From contig NC_008826.1 in the NCBI RefSeq assembly GCF_000015725.1, positions 62,001 through 126,000 of the forward strand: DNA of 64,000 nt, read 5' to 3'. Under the pieces are notes generated by a model, which worked only from the letters and a program-made list of their open reading frames with translations, made no database searches and was not told where the DNA came from. The DNA comes from Methylibium petroleiphilum PM1 (lineage in GTDB: Bacteria; Pseudomonadota; Gammaproteobacteria; Burkholderiales; Burkholderiaceae_C). Positions 1-8,156 of the stretch are shown here, piece after piece; the first letter of the stretch is position 1; every line of letters begins with the position of its first letter. The position numbers and the translations under genes were made by a program.

Positions 1-261
1 CTCCTTAGTCATCCGCGGCCATCCGTACTCCTGACGGACCTCGGCGTGAATGGCACGCACGTGCGCCAGCAAGGCCTCGTCGCTCAGACGCCCCGAGCCC
101 GGCCGGCTCGGCTGGCGTCGATACTGGCGGCGTTGGTGCTCGAAGTACCCGCTGACGCTCACGCCCAGCACCTCGCAGCTCAGGCTCACCGGCCAGCTCT
201 CCTTCATCGTCCGGATCCAGGCGTACTTTGCAGAACATCCTGCGCAAAGTACGCCGCCGCT
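1..261 (-). CDS. IS3-family transposase OrfB, N-terminal part (runs off the window)
   Basis: This is the -1 frame relative to OrfA, entered at the A7 slip site (267-261) or by initiation at the ATG at 207. It reads KYAWIRTMKESWPVSL, then GVSVSGYFEHQRR, then HAEVRQEYGWPRMTKE at the window edge. This is the usual start of the IS3 OrfB helix-turn-helix and linker ahead of the DDE catalytic core. The core itself is not in the window, so activity cannot be judged. Confidence 0.75.
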
Positions 262-524
262 TTTTTTGCGATGTCGCGCTCCATCTTCACGCGCGCCAGT
301 TCCGCCCTCAGCCTGGCCAGCTCCATCTGCTCTGGCGTCACCGGCCGGTCGCCAGCGCCACCAAGCTGCCCCTGCTCACTGGAGCGCACCCAGTTGCTCA
401 GGCTGGCCTTGGGAATGCCCAGCACCTTCGCCGTCATCCCCACCGACTGGCCTGCCCTGACCAGCCTGACGGCCTCCAGCTTGAACTCCTGCGTGTACTT
501 CCCACGCACTTGCTTGTCATTCAT
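204..524 (-). CDS. IS3-family transposase OrfA
   Basis: This small DNA-binding subunit recognises the ends of the IS. The N-terminal half has the helix-turn-helix typical of IS3 OrfA (KYTQEFKLEAVRLV, then VLGIPKASLSNWV). The second half is a leucine-rich helix (MELARLRAELARVKMERDI) for multimerisation. The ATG at 524 is preferred over an upstream in-frame start because AGGAG lies about 7 nt upstream. The gene ends with TGA overlapping the OrfB ATG at 207 (ATGA). Seven A residues on the minus strand (267-261), in the phase A AAA AAA, form a -1 frameshift heptamer that would yield OrfAB. Confidence 0.85.
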   Translation of the reverse strand: MNDKQVRGKYTQEFKLEAVRLVRAGQSVGMTAKVLGIPKASLSNWVRSSEQGQLGGAGDRPVTPEQMELARLRAELARVKMERDIAKKAAAYFAQDVLQSTPGSGR

Positions 525-587
525 CTCGTAGCTCCTGTCTCTGATTCCATCATCAGCCAAGAACTACGTTTTTCGGGGGCAAGGTCA

Positions 588-678
588 GCTCTCGCTCGGC
601 GGGGCTGAAGCTGAAGAAGGCCTGCAGCTCAAACTGGCTGAGCTCACGCGGCAGCTCGCGCTGGCCCAGATACGGTGA
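588..678 (+). pseudogene. Fragment of an interrupted reading frame next to the IS end
   Basis: Between the IS end and the kinase, the plus strand reads in one frame as a leucine-rich helix (LQLKLAELTRQLALAQIR) that stops at 676-678. It looks like the tail of a coiled-coil protein, possibly another transposase, cut by the IS. It is too short for a family assignment. Confidence 0.25.
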
Positions 679-2645
679 TTGCCAGCCTTGCATGGCCTCG
701 CTCCCAACTCAAGCCTCGGGCCGCCCACGATAAGCCCCTGCGCGAGCCAACAGGAAAGTTCATCGAATCAACAACTTACCGAACAGCGCTCGAACGGACC
801 CGCGCCAATGCTGGCTCTACGGGCAGGAGCGTACCGTCACTTTTGGCACCGAAAACAAGGGGACCCCTGGCTCTCACGATCGGTATCACCGGAGCAGGTC
901 GCCCCCAGGAGCCCGTCAGCGACCCGACGCTCTTTCCCGCCATTTCCAGCGTGTTGTGCACGACCTACTGTTTCATCTACATGGTGCAGGGGCTGCGTTG
1001 GCGTGACCAGCTGCGTCGCGCCTTGGTCAGAGAGCATGCAGCCGCCGTGGAGGTGGGAGCAATGAAGAGCAGGTTCCTCGCCACGATGAGCCACGAGATC
1101 CGAACGCCGCTGAATGGCGTTGTCGGTGCAGCTGAGCTGCTGCAGAAGAATGGCTTGAGCGAACGCGAGAAGGCGCAGATGGTGTCTCTGCTCACCCAGA
1201 GCTCCCGGGCTTTGATGGCGCTGATCAACGACATCCTGGACTGGTCGAAGCTCGACGTCGGGAAGGTCATGATCGAGCGGCACCCGATCAACCTGCGCGC
1301 CCTGGTCTTCGAGTCCAACGAGCTCTTCGCGGCACAGGCGGCCAACAAGGACATCGAGTTGACCTCGAGCTGCAATCCTGACGTGCCTCGCACGTTGCAT
1401 GGAGACCCGACGCGGATTCGGCAGATCGTCAACAACCTGGTCAGCAACGCCGTCAAGTTCACCGAGCGCGGCGGTGTGCACATCCACCTGTCAATCGACG
1501 GCATCGACCCGAGCGAACGGCATCAGGAAGGCGACCCGCGTACGGTGCGCATCGAGGTGTCCGACACCGGCATCGGCATCTCGCCAGAAAAGCTCGGCAA
1601 GCTGTTCAAGGCATTCAGTCAAGGCGATGTCTCGGTGACGCGCAACTTCGGCGGTACCGGGCTGGGCCTCGTGATCAGCCAGGAGCTGGCCAACCTGATG
1701 GGCGGCCGCATCGAGGTCTCCAGCACCCCGGGCGTGGGTAGCGTCTTTACCGCCTTGCTGCCGATGATCGCGACGGATCAGGTCGCGTCTACCGGCGTGC
1801 CTCGAGCTCGCCCCGACATTATTCTCGCCGCCACCAACGTGGGCTTGCGGCGGCACATCCGGTCGCTTCTCAGCGACTTGCGCATCGACCCAACGACGGT
1901 GGGACACATCCCAGACGAGTCGGAACTGTCGGAATGTCGCTTGTTGCTGGTCGACGCGCCCATGTTGGCTGGCATCACCAACCTGTCGGCGTGCCTGGAT
2001 CGCCATTCCGCAGCCGGCCGTCGAGTCGCAGTCCTCACGCCGCTGAATTGCGACGCCGTCGTTGGCGTTCTTCCCGAAGCAGTTCTCCTGTACAAGCCCG
2101 TTCGACTGACCAGCATTCGCGCGTTGGTCGATGCCGTCGACGGCGTCTCCACCAGCACTGGCGAACAACGAACCGGCTCCGATGGAGCGCAATCGACGCC
2201 GCCGCTTCGAGGCTTGCGCGTACTGATCGCGGAGGACAACCAGGTCAACCAGGTTGTGTTCCAGGCAATGCTCGCCCAGGCAGAGGCCGACTGCAGCATT
2301 GCTCGCAATGGCCAGGAGGCCCTCGACGCGCTGGCGGAGCACAAGTTCGATGTCGTGCTGATGGATGTCCAGATGCCTGTGCTCGACGGGATTTCTGCCG
2401 TGCGAGAGTTGCGCGCGCGCGAGTCCTCGAACCCAGGCTCCGGTCGCACGACCGTGGTGGCCATGACCGCCAACACGGAGCCGCAAGACATTGCCCAGTG
2501 CCGCAGCGCCGGAATGGACGACTTCCTACCCAAGCCGTTCTCCATCGGCCAGCTGACGTCCGTGCTCGCGCGCCACGCCCATCGCTCGCCCGCTGCCGCT
2601 GGCCAGGCGCTGGCCACAGGCGCGGCGGCGTCGACTTTGAAGTGA
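675..2645 (+). CDS. Hybrid sensor histidine kinase with receiver domain, N-terminus probably truncated
   Basis: Two-component kinase. It has one hydrophobic segment (about residues 86-105), then a HisKA domain with H-box FLATMSHEIRTPLNG (phospho-acceptor His140), the ATPase boxes NNLVSNAVKF, DTGIGI and GGTGLGL, a degenerate middle region, and a C-terminal receiver (LRVLIAEDNQVNQ; phospho-acceptor Asp564 in VVLMDVQMP; Lys in FLPKPFS). The transfer path would be His to Asp within the protein; no partner regulator is adjacent. The first ~85 residues resemble no sensor domain, and the single membrane segment looks like the last helix of a longer sensor. The original 5' end was probably lost at the IS junction. 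The GTG at 675 is simply the first in-frame start. Kinase identity is sure; function in the present state is not. Confidence 0.85.
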   Translation: MIASLAWPRSQLKPRAAHDKPLREPTGKFIESTTYRTALERTRANAGSTGRSVPSLLAPKTRGPLALTIGITGAGRPQEPVSDPTLFPAISSVLCTTYCFIYMVQGLRWRDQLRRALVREHAAAVEVGAMKSRFLATMSHEIRTPLNGVVGAAELLQKNGLSEREKAQMVSLLTQSSRALMALINDILDWSKLDVGKVMIERHPINLRALVFESNELFAAQAANKDIELTSSCNPDVPRTLHGDPTRIRQIVNNLVSNAVKFTERGGVHIHLSIDGIDPSERHQEGDPRTVRIEVSDTGIGISPEKLGKLFKAFSQGDVSVTRNFGGTGLGLVISQELANLMGGRIEVSSTPGVGSVFTALLPMIATDQVASTGVPRARPDIILAATNVGLRRHIRSLLSDLRIDPTTVGHIPDESELSECRLLLVDAPMLAGITNLSACLDRHSAAGRRVAVLTPLNCDAVVGVLPEAVLLYKPVRLTSIRALVDAVDGVSTSTGEQRTGSDGAQSTPPLRGLRVLIAEDNQVNQVVFQAMLAQAEADCSIARNGQEALDALAEHKFDVVLMDVQMPVLDGISAVRELRARESSNPGSGRTTVVAMTANTEPQDIAQCRSAGMDDFLPKPFSIGQLTSVLARHAHRSPAAAGQALATGAAASTLK

Positions 2646-2809
2646 TGAGCTGAGCGTGTTTGCAGCCGGGCAAATGCCCGAGAGGTAGTCAGCCACCGCC
2701 TAGTCGTCGTCGCCCGGCCATCGAAGCCGGGTAGCGCGGTTCGCTGGCGGTGTGAGCCATCTCCTCTGGTCAGGTCGATTGGAGACCTGCTTCAACCAAG
2801 GAGATGTTC

Positions 2810-3112
2810 ATGAGCACAAACTCGGAATGCGCCTTCATCGAAGTCGCGAAGGGCAAGTGGTACTACTTGCTCGAGGACTACGACGCGCCCAAAAACGCCT
2901 GGGACTGGCGCGACCACGCCAGCGCCTACGGCCCCTTTGCAACCGAAGAAGCTGCCGACCAGCACCTGCGCGACAACCACGCCAATCCCGGAGGCTCCTG
3001 GTCCAGGCCGCTGCCCGAAGGCGTGGACGCACTCGACATGTCGAAGGACGAAACGCTCGCCAGGCTGATCCAGTCGGCACGCGCGCCGACGGCCAGCCGC
3101 CGCCGCTGGTGA
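2810..3112 (+). CDS. Hypothetical protein, plasmid type (100 aa)
   Basis: A small, probably cytoplasmic protein with an aromatic N-terminal half (KWYYLLEDYD, AWDWRDHASAYGPF). No family is recognised. The ATG at 2810 was chosen over the ATG at 2804 because AAGGAG (2798-2803) stands 6 nt before 2810 but directly abuts 2804. It is followed by a clear terminator at 3149-3183 and appears to be a stand-alone unit. Confidence 0.75.
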   Translation: MSTNSECAFIEVAKGKWYYLLEDYDAPKNAWDWRDHASAYGPFATEEAADQHLRDNHANPGGSWSRPLPEGVDALDMSKDETLARLIQSARAPTASRRRW

Positions 3113-3148
3113 TGGCTCGCGCTTCGGCGCACTTCGCAACCCCTTCAA

Positions 3149-3183
3149 GCCGCCCCGGTCACATCGACCTGGGCGGCTTTTTC
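3149..3183 (+). terminator. Rho-independent terminator
   Basis: Inverted repeat AGCCGCCC / GGGCGGCT with an inner GGTC/GACC pairing, followed by a T-run. It ends the 100-aa gene upstream. Confidence 0.8.
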
Positions 3184-3551
3184 CGTTCCTGGCGCGACGT
3201 GCTGCAGGCGTTGGCCGCAAGCAATGGCGCTCGACGAGCGTTCGGACCATGTTTGCTGCGCAGCAAATAACCCGTGATTCGCTTTCGCCACGGTCCGAGG
3301 CGTAGTTGATCGCTAAGCAGCCAATGGAAGGACAGGTCGACGTGTGGCAGCCAAACGACCAGCGGATCGGCAGCAGAGCACCACGCGAACCAGCCCGGCG
3401 TTTTCACCCTCTGCTATTTATTGCGCTGAAGTCGTGTCCTGATTACTGGTGTTATGAGGACATCGGTTAAAATCTCCGAACGGGGCATCGCGCTCCACGA
3501 GCCTGCCCAACCCCTGGGCTTTCTGAACGGCAACAAGCACTTGGAGAGCGC
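3184..3551. other. Intergenic stretch with a 16-bp palindrome
   Basis: No credible gene. It contains the perfect palindrome TTTGCTGCGCAGCAAA (3252-3267). Closer to the next gene lies a short inverted repeat (GTCCT at 3436 and AGGAC at 3457) followed by a possible -10 box TAAAAT (3468-3473). These may be the promoter and an operator for the gene at 3552; no strong -35 is seen. Confidence 0.4.
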
Positions 3552-3782
3552 ATGCCCGACGATCTGAACGACTTCCCGCGGCGCGGCATGCTCCGCGATC
3601 GCGACCACCAGCGGCTGGACGACCTGCTGACGGCGTTGCTGGCCGACCTGGCCGCCGGCGCCGTCACTGCCGACCAGGTGCGCATCGAACTGGCGCACCT
3701 CATCGGCGCGGTCGACATCGGCAATCGCACCGAGGTGGATGCCTCGCTCGACCTGGGGCGCAAGCGCGCCCAGCGTCGCTGA
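3552..3782 (+). CDS. Hypothetical small protein (76 aa)
   Basis: A charged, mostly helical protein (HQRLDDLLTALLADLAAG, TADQVRIELAHLIGAVD). No family is recognised. It lies 14 nt upstream of the DUF7673-like gene in the same direction and is probably cotranscribed with it. Its third-position G/C bias supports real coding. Confidence 0.6.
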   Translation: MPDDLNDFPRRGMLRDRDHQRLDDLLTALLADLAAGAVTADQVRIELAHLIGAVDIGNRTEVDASLDLGRKRAQRR

Positions 3783-3796
3783 AGGAGCCGGCCGCC

Positions 3797-4459
3797 ATGC
3801 CCGCACCAACATCGCGCGTCGAGCTCGAGGAAGCCGGCTTCGAGGCCCTGCAGCGCCTGTACCAGGTCGCCCTCGGCGACGCCGGCCAGTGCCGATTCAT
3901 CGCGCGCTTCCTGCTCGGCCTGTACAACGGCACCCGCTTCCCGTTCGACCTGACGGACCTGCGCGCGATCGACGAGGCGCTGTTCGAGGACTGCATGACC
4001 GTCCTTCGCATGGACGCCCGGCTGTGCCGCCAGGAGATCCACCTGTACTTCACCAACGGCGGCGCCAAGTTCGAGCAGCTGGTCCGCGACTGGAACGTGC
4101 GCGACGTGGCCAAGCTGGCCGCCACCGGCGACGGATCGCCGCGGCCGGGCCCGGAGCGCGGCGTGCTGCGACACGAGGACGACGTCAGCGCCAGGCTGGT
4201 CAGCTACGGCAACTCGCCCGGCTACCGGGACGCCACGCTGACGCTTGACTGCGAGGCGATCGGCGACAACCGGGATGCCGTCGGGACCGTCCGACTGAGC
4301 ATCCACCTGCAGCATCCGTCGACCGTCGATGTGCTCCAGCACCTCCAGCACGTGCACGCGTTCGCCTGGCGCGACTGGCCGCGGCGCGCGCCGCTGGACG
4401 CCAAGGATGGCGAGCAGCGTCCGGCCTGGCTGGACCGCCCGAGTGCTTCTCTCGCATGA
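3797..4459 (+). CDS. DUF7673-like hypothetical protein (220 aa)
   Basis: The N-terminal ~95 residues match the style of a plasmid/phage-borne domain of unknown function (DUF7673-like): LQRLYQVALGDAGQCRFIAR, FLLGLYNGTRFPFDLTDLR, and MTVLRMDARLCRQEIH. The C-terminal half is unrecognised. AAGGAG about 11 nt upstream supports the ATG at 3797. The stop overlaps the start of a 32-codon frame (ATGA at 4456). The family name is from memory of the motif; the function is unknown. Confidence 0.65.
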   Translation: MPAPTSRVELEEAGFEALQRLYQVALGDAGQCRFIARFLLGLYNGTRFPFDLTDLRAIDEALFEDCMTVLRMDARLCRQEIHLYFTNGGAKFEQLVRDWNVRDVAKLAATGDGSPRPGPERGVLRHEDDVSARLVSYGNSPGYRDATLTLDCEAIGDNRDAVGTVRLSIHLQHPSTVDVLQHLQHVHAFAWRDWPRRAPLDAKDGEQRPAWLDRPSASLA

Positions 4460-4554
4460 ACAACGAACTGGCGCCATCCCAGCCACCCTTTCGGCTGCGC
4501 TCACACCCATGGTGCGCCCTGCCCTTCCCTCTCAAACTGCGGGTTAACCCGTAG
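4456..4554 (+). CDS. Possible 32-aa peptide overlapping the previous stop
   Basis: An ATGA overlap with the gene ending at 4459 would allow coupled translation of a short basic peptide ending LKLRVNP. The sequence GGGTTAACCC (4541-4550) lies inside its last codons and may be the real reason for local conservation. Weak: no other support. Confidence 0.25.
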   Translation: MNNELAPSQPPFRLRSHPWCALPFPLKLRVNP

Positions 4555-4564
4555 CGCCTCGGCC

Positions 4565-6958
4565 GTGCTTGACCCTTCTTCCGAGCCTCCCGGCGACGCC
4601 AGCGACGCCCCGGCGAAGCGCAAGCGCGGCCGCCCGGCCGGCGTGAAGATGCGCATCGCCGCCGACCAGCTGCGGCACCACCACTTCAGCTTTGTCCGGG
4701 AGATCATCGAGCTGCCCGACCAGCCGCTGAAGAAGCCGTGGGAGCGGTATCTCGCCTTCGAGGGCGGGCCGAGCGATGAGCGGCACTACGCTGCGCGCCT
4801 GCGCGAACTCGTCAAGCTGATGCGCTTTGCCGCCACCGAACGCGGCCTGGCCGCGCGGGCCGACGTCGCGCTTGCCGGCGTCATCCCGCCGTCGCCACCG
4901 CCCTCCCCTGCCCTGCCGAAGCCGTCGGCGGCGGCACCGGTCCGGACGATCCCCGACCTGGATGAGTGGGTCGGGCAGCGCTGCGAGGCCCTCGGCATCG
5001 ACGTCGACTTCCAGACACAGGCCGAGTGGCTGGCCGAGTACGAGGAGGAGTTCGGTTTGAACGCGCCGCCGGTACCGATGCCGGCCACCGCCCTGCCCTC
5101 GCCATCGCCGGCGCCGGCCTCGAGCGGCCGCGCGCCCTCCCCTGCCCTGCCCAAGCGCCAGGACCGTCTCGCCGCCCTGAACGAGCTCGCGCATGCGCTG
5201 GCCAAGCCCCCTGCCCTTTCCGACCCCCTGAGCGCCTGGCTGTCGGAAGACTTGGCGCGCCGTCTCGCCGGCACGGAGGTCGATGGCCGGCGCCTGCCTC
5301 TGCTCACGCTGGACAACCTGATCACCTTCGTCAACCTGTACCACTACCGCTGGTGGGAGCACGTGCCGCGGCTTGGTCAGGAGCGCGGTGATCGGCTGAC
5401 TGCCTGGCTGGCTCCCCTCTCCGACGCCCTGGGCCGACCTCTCAAGGAGGTGGCTCGAAGGCCACAGCACGAGATCCGCCTGGCGCGCGAGCGCGCGCTG
5501 CGCGGCAGCAAACGCTACGGCATGGTCCCGCTCGATCAGCTCGCCGTTCCGCCCGACCTCAGCGGGCGCGATGGCACCTTCAGGTTGCCCGGGGTAAACG
5601 TCTGGGGCGTGGACACGGACTTGGACGCGATCTTCAACTGGATGGCTCGATACGCGACTTCGCCGCGCACCTCCGCCTCCTACGGGTCGATCGTCGAGCG
5701 CTTCTACCTCTGGGCCGTCCTGGTGAAGCGCAAGCCGATGTCTTCGCTCACCGAGGGCGACATGCGGGACTACCGGGACTTCATCACCCGCCCGCCCGCG
5801 GACTGGGTCCAGGAGCGCTTCGTCATGCGCGGCGGCCCCGACTGGCGGCCGTTCCGAGGCCCCCTTTCCCCGGCGAGCCGCAAGCGCAACTTCATCGTCA
5901 TCTCGATGATGCTTAGCGCGATGGTCGAGAAGGCCGGCTACCTCAAGGGCAATGCTGCGGAGGGCGTGCTGCGCAGCCTCACCGTCCGCGGCCCAGCCAT
6001 CAACATCGACCGCACCTTCACCGACGCTCAATGGGCGTACGTGATGCGCCGGTGGGACGAGGAGTACGCCTCGTGCGGCCCGAGGCACGCCGACGACGAG
6101 GAGCAGCCCTTCTGCCCCGACGATGGTCACCCAGACCAGGAGTTCACGCGCGCCGCCCTCCTCCGCCGTACCCGCTTGGTGCTCGAGCTGGGCGCAACGA
6201 CGGGCCTGCGGCTTTCAGAGTTCCCCACCACGCGCCTCAAGTCGATCGCTCGCCAAGTGGTTGATGGCGAGGAAGTCTGGCTCATGACCGTCCTCGGCAA
6301 GGGGAACAAGCTGCGCGAGGTGCTGCTGTTTGACGACGTGCGGGAGATGGTCGAGCAGCACCACCGCGACATGGACATGATGGGCACGGCGTTCGACCCG
6401 AGCAATACGCGCAAGTTGCGCACCCTGCACGAGGACGACGCGCTCTCGTCCGAACCAGTGGCACCGCCCGCCGCGGAACCCGACCCCTCAGCTCTTCTCC
6501 TGCCCGGTGCGCCCCGGGCCGCGGACGATCCCGACTGGACGCTACGTCCGCTCATTGGGGCCTTACGCAAGGCCGGCCGCCGCTGGAAGCTGGATGCCAA
6601 TGGGGTCAAGGTGATTGATGAGGAGTCGCCAAGGAACGCCGACCGCTACGGCTCGATCGATCCCTCAGGCCTCTACAAGTCGCTGAAACGCTTCTTCGAA
6701 CTCTGCAAGAAGGACGCAGCCGAACACGGCCTGCCTACCGAAGACGCCAAGGCATTTGCCTCTGCGTCGACGCACTGGATGCGCCACTTCTTCGCAAACA
6801 CCGCCCTCGCCGACGGTGTCGCAGCCGAGGCCGTGAAGGACGCCATGGGGCACAAGAGCCTGAACACCACCTCGATCTACCTACGCACGGAGCGACGGCG
6901 AATGGTCGAGCAACTCGGCAAGCTGAAGCGTCGCGGCGCACCTGGTGGAGCCGGGTGA
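4565..6958 (+). CDS. Large site-specific tyrosine recombinase/integrase (797 aa)
   Basis: DNA strand-exchange enzyme. A long, proline-rich N-terminal region (to about residue 330) precedes a SAM-like core-binding domain (ISMMLSAMVEKAGYLKGN region) and the catalytic domain. The catalytic set is visible: Arg549 in TTGLRLSEF, His737 and Arg740 in HWMRHFF, His763 in GHKSLNTT, and nucleophile Tyr772 in SIYLRTE. It is about twice the length of XerC/D, as in plasmid or genomic-island recombinases. It starts at GTG 4565 with no clear Shine-Dalgarno. Its stop codon lies inside a 21-bp palindrome (6953-6975). Likely roles are resolving plasmid multimers or integrating an element; the sequence does not decide between them. 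Confidence 0.9.
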   Translation: MLDPSSEPPGDASDAPAKRKRGRPAGVKMRIAADQLRHHHFSFVREIIELPDQPLKKPWERYLAFEGGPSDERHYAARLRELVKLMRFAATERGLAARADVALAGVIPPSPPPSPALPKPSAAAPVRTIPDLDEWVGQRCEALGIDVDFQTQAEWLAEYEEEFGLNAPPVPMPATALPSPSPAPASSGRAPSPALPKRQDRLAALNELAHALAKPPALSDPLSAWLSEDLARRLAGTEVDGRRLPLLTLDNLITFVNLYHYRWWEHVPRLGQERGDRLTAWLAPLSDALGRPLKEVARRPQHEIRLARERALRGSKRYGMVPLDQLAVPPDLSGRDGTFRLPGVNVWGVDTDLDAIFNWMARYATSPRTSASYGSIVERFYLWAVLVKRKPMSSLTEGDMRDYRDFITRPPADWVQERFVMRGGPDWRPFRGPLSPASRKRNFIVISMMLSAMVEKAGYLKGNAAEGVLRSLTVRGPAINIDRTFTDAQWAYVMRRWDEEYASCGPRHADDEEQPFCPDDGHPDQEFTRAALLRRTRLVLELGATTGLRLSEFPTTRLKSIARQVVDGEEVWLMTVLGKGNKLREVLLFDDVREMVEQHHRDMDMMGTAFDPSNTRKLRTLHEDDALSSEPVAPPAAEPDPSALLLPGAPRAADDPDWTLRPLIGALRKAGRRWKLDANGVKVIDEESPRNADRYGSIDPSGLYKSLKRFFELCKKDAAEHGLPTEDAKAFASASTHWMRHFFANTALADGVAAEAVKDAMGHKSLNTTSIYLRTERRRMVEQLGKLKRRGAPGGAG

Positions 6959-7052
6959 TTAACGGTTAATCACCCTCTCGGCGACTGACGCGCCTGGCCT
7001 CGCAAGTCGCGCTGAGCGGCCCGCAGACCCCGGTGATTAACCGTTAATCACC
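6954..7052. repeat. Two 21-bp palindromes, parS candidates
   Basis: Copy 1 (6954-6974) is GGTGATTAAC + G + GTTAATCACC. Copy 2 (7032-7052) has the same arms around a central C, so the two are exact reverse complements. They lie just past the end of parB and have no T-tract, which argues against simple terminators. A partition complex binding site is the most natural reading given the adjacent parAB, but a recombinase site for the preceding integrase is also possible. Confidence 0.55.
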
Positions 7053-7103
7053 CCGCGCGAAGGCGCCCTCGCCTCCTCTACCTGGCCGCGACAGTCCAAT
7101 GAA

Positions 7104-7128
7104 AACGGGGCCCTTGGCCCCGTTCCTT
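7104..7128 (-). terminator. Terminator of the parAB operon
   Basis: On the minus strand, AACGGGGCC / GGCCCCGTT forms a 9-bp stem with a 3-nt loop, running into TTTC about 20 nt after the parB stop. Confidence 0.7.
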
Positions 7129-7148
7129 GCGCCCCGCCGAGACGCGCT

Positions 7149-8156
7149 TCAGTCCTTGAACAGCTTCTCGATGAACTCGATGAGCCTCTTTTCTGCGGCC
7201 GGCTGCAGCGCGCCTCCTTTGACCTTCAGGGCAATCCCACCGCGCTTGTCCCGCAGCAGTGTTCCGACCACCCGATCGCCAACCTTCAGTTCGCGCTGCT
7301 GAGCCCCAGCGCCCTCCCCTTGAGGGGGCGAGGCAACGCTGATGAGTCGGTCGAGCACCACCTTCGACGCCGGTCGCTCGGCCATCTTGCCGATCGCCTC
7401 CGCTTCAGCGGTGACCTTGACAGCGTCCTTCTCCAAGACGTCAGCCAACTCCTGTGCCCACCGGAACTGCAGATCGAGCGGCGACGGGAACGCGGCGATG
7501 ATCGCTTCTGGCAGGGACGCCAGCTTGACCGCTGAACTCACCAGCGCCTGGTTCACGCCCAGCTTGGCCGCCAGTTGCCGTTGCGAGCTGTAGAGCCCCG
7601 CTTCGAGCGCGTCCTTGTACATGACGCCCTGCTCCCACGGCGTCAGATCCTCCCGGTTGCGGTTCTCTCGCTCCATCTCGGAGAAGAGCTCTTCCTCGCT
7701 CATCCTCGTCACGACGATCGCGTTCACCAAGAGGCCGAGCTCCAGGCAGGCGCGGTGCCGCCGACGACCGTAGACGATCTCGTACTCGTCCTTGCCGTCA
7801 GCCCCCTGCCCCACAACGCGCACCTTGATCGGCTGCACGTTCTCGCCGGCGGTCTCGATCTCAGCCTTGAGCTCCAAGTACCGCGGCGTCTGGAACGACA
7901 GTTCGTGCCGGTTCTTCCAACGGCTTTGCCGAATCCGCTTCGGGTCCAGTTTCACGACGGTGTTGCCGTCCTTGAAAGTCGCGAGTTCGGCCTCGAGGTC
8001 CTGGACCTTGTGGTGCGCAGTGATCGACTGCGTGATCGCGGCGACGCCGGACCGCCGCGTCGCGGCAGGCGCCACCACTTGCCCACTCTTCTCGTCAGCA
8101 GGCTCGTCGCCTAGGTTGCCCAGATCGACGCGAGACGCCTTGTCCTTCAAGCTCAT
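7149..8156 (-). CDS. parB: ParB-family plasmid partition protein
   Basis: Centromere-binding protein. It has an N-terminal ParB/sulfiredoxin-like domain (about residues 60-160) with the CTP-binding motif YGRRRHRACLELG, then a helix-turn-helix (YSSQRQLAAKLGVNQALVSSAVKL). A C-terminal KVGDRVVG...KVKGGAL segment is probably the dimer domain. The length (335 aa) is normal for plasmid ParB. The start overlaps the ParA stop by 4 nt (ATGA), indicating coupled expression. The likely binding sites are the palindromes at 6954-7052, just beyond its 3' end. Confidence 0.92.
   Translation of the reverse strand: MSLKDKASRVDLGNLGDEPADEKSGQVVAPAATRRSGVAAITQSITAHHKVQDLEAELATFKDGNTVVKLDPKRIRQSRWKNRHELSFQTPRYLELKAEIETAGENVQPIKVRVVGQGADGKDEYEIVYGRRRHRACLELGLLVNAIVVTRMSEEELFSEMERENRNREDLTPWEQGVMYKDALEAGLYSSQRQLAAKLGVNQALVSSAVKLASLPEAIIAAFPSPLDLQFRWAQELADVLEKDAVKVTAEAEAIGKMAERPASKVVLDRLISVASPPQGEGAGAQQRELKVGDRVVGTLLRDKRGGIALKVKGGALQPAAEKRLIEFIEKLFKD

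Larger units (their letters stand above)
1..587 (-). mobile_element. IS3-family insertion sequence, left part (continues off the window)
   Basis: The minus strand carries an OrfA/OrfB transposase pair. The outer end is read as 575-587, where the minus strand begins TGACCTTGCCCCC, a typical IS3-type terminal sequence starting with TGA. The other end and the target duplication lie outside the window, so the length and exact subgroup cannot be given. The element abuts a truncated-looking kinase gene, suggesting that it or a related insertion reshaped this edge. Confidence 0.75.

Noticed and set aside
3252-3267. Palindrome TTTGCTGCGCAGCAAA as a terminator or recombination site
   Set aside because: Perfect 16-bp palindrome but no loop, no T-tract and only one copy, so nothing beyond a possible operator can be claimed.
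4544-6130. Long minus-strand open frame opposite the integrase
   Set aside because: A shadow of a high-GC gene: the plus strand carries intact tyrosine recombinase motifs across the same span.
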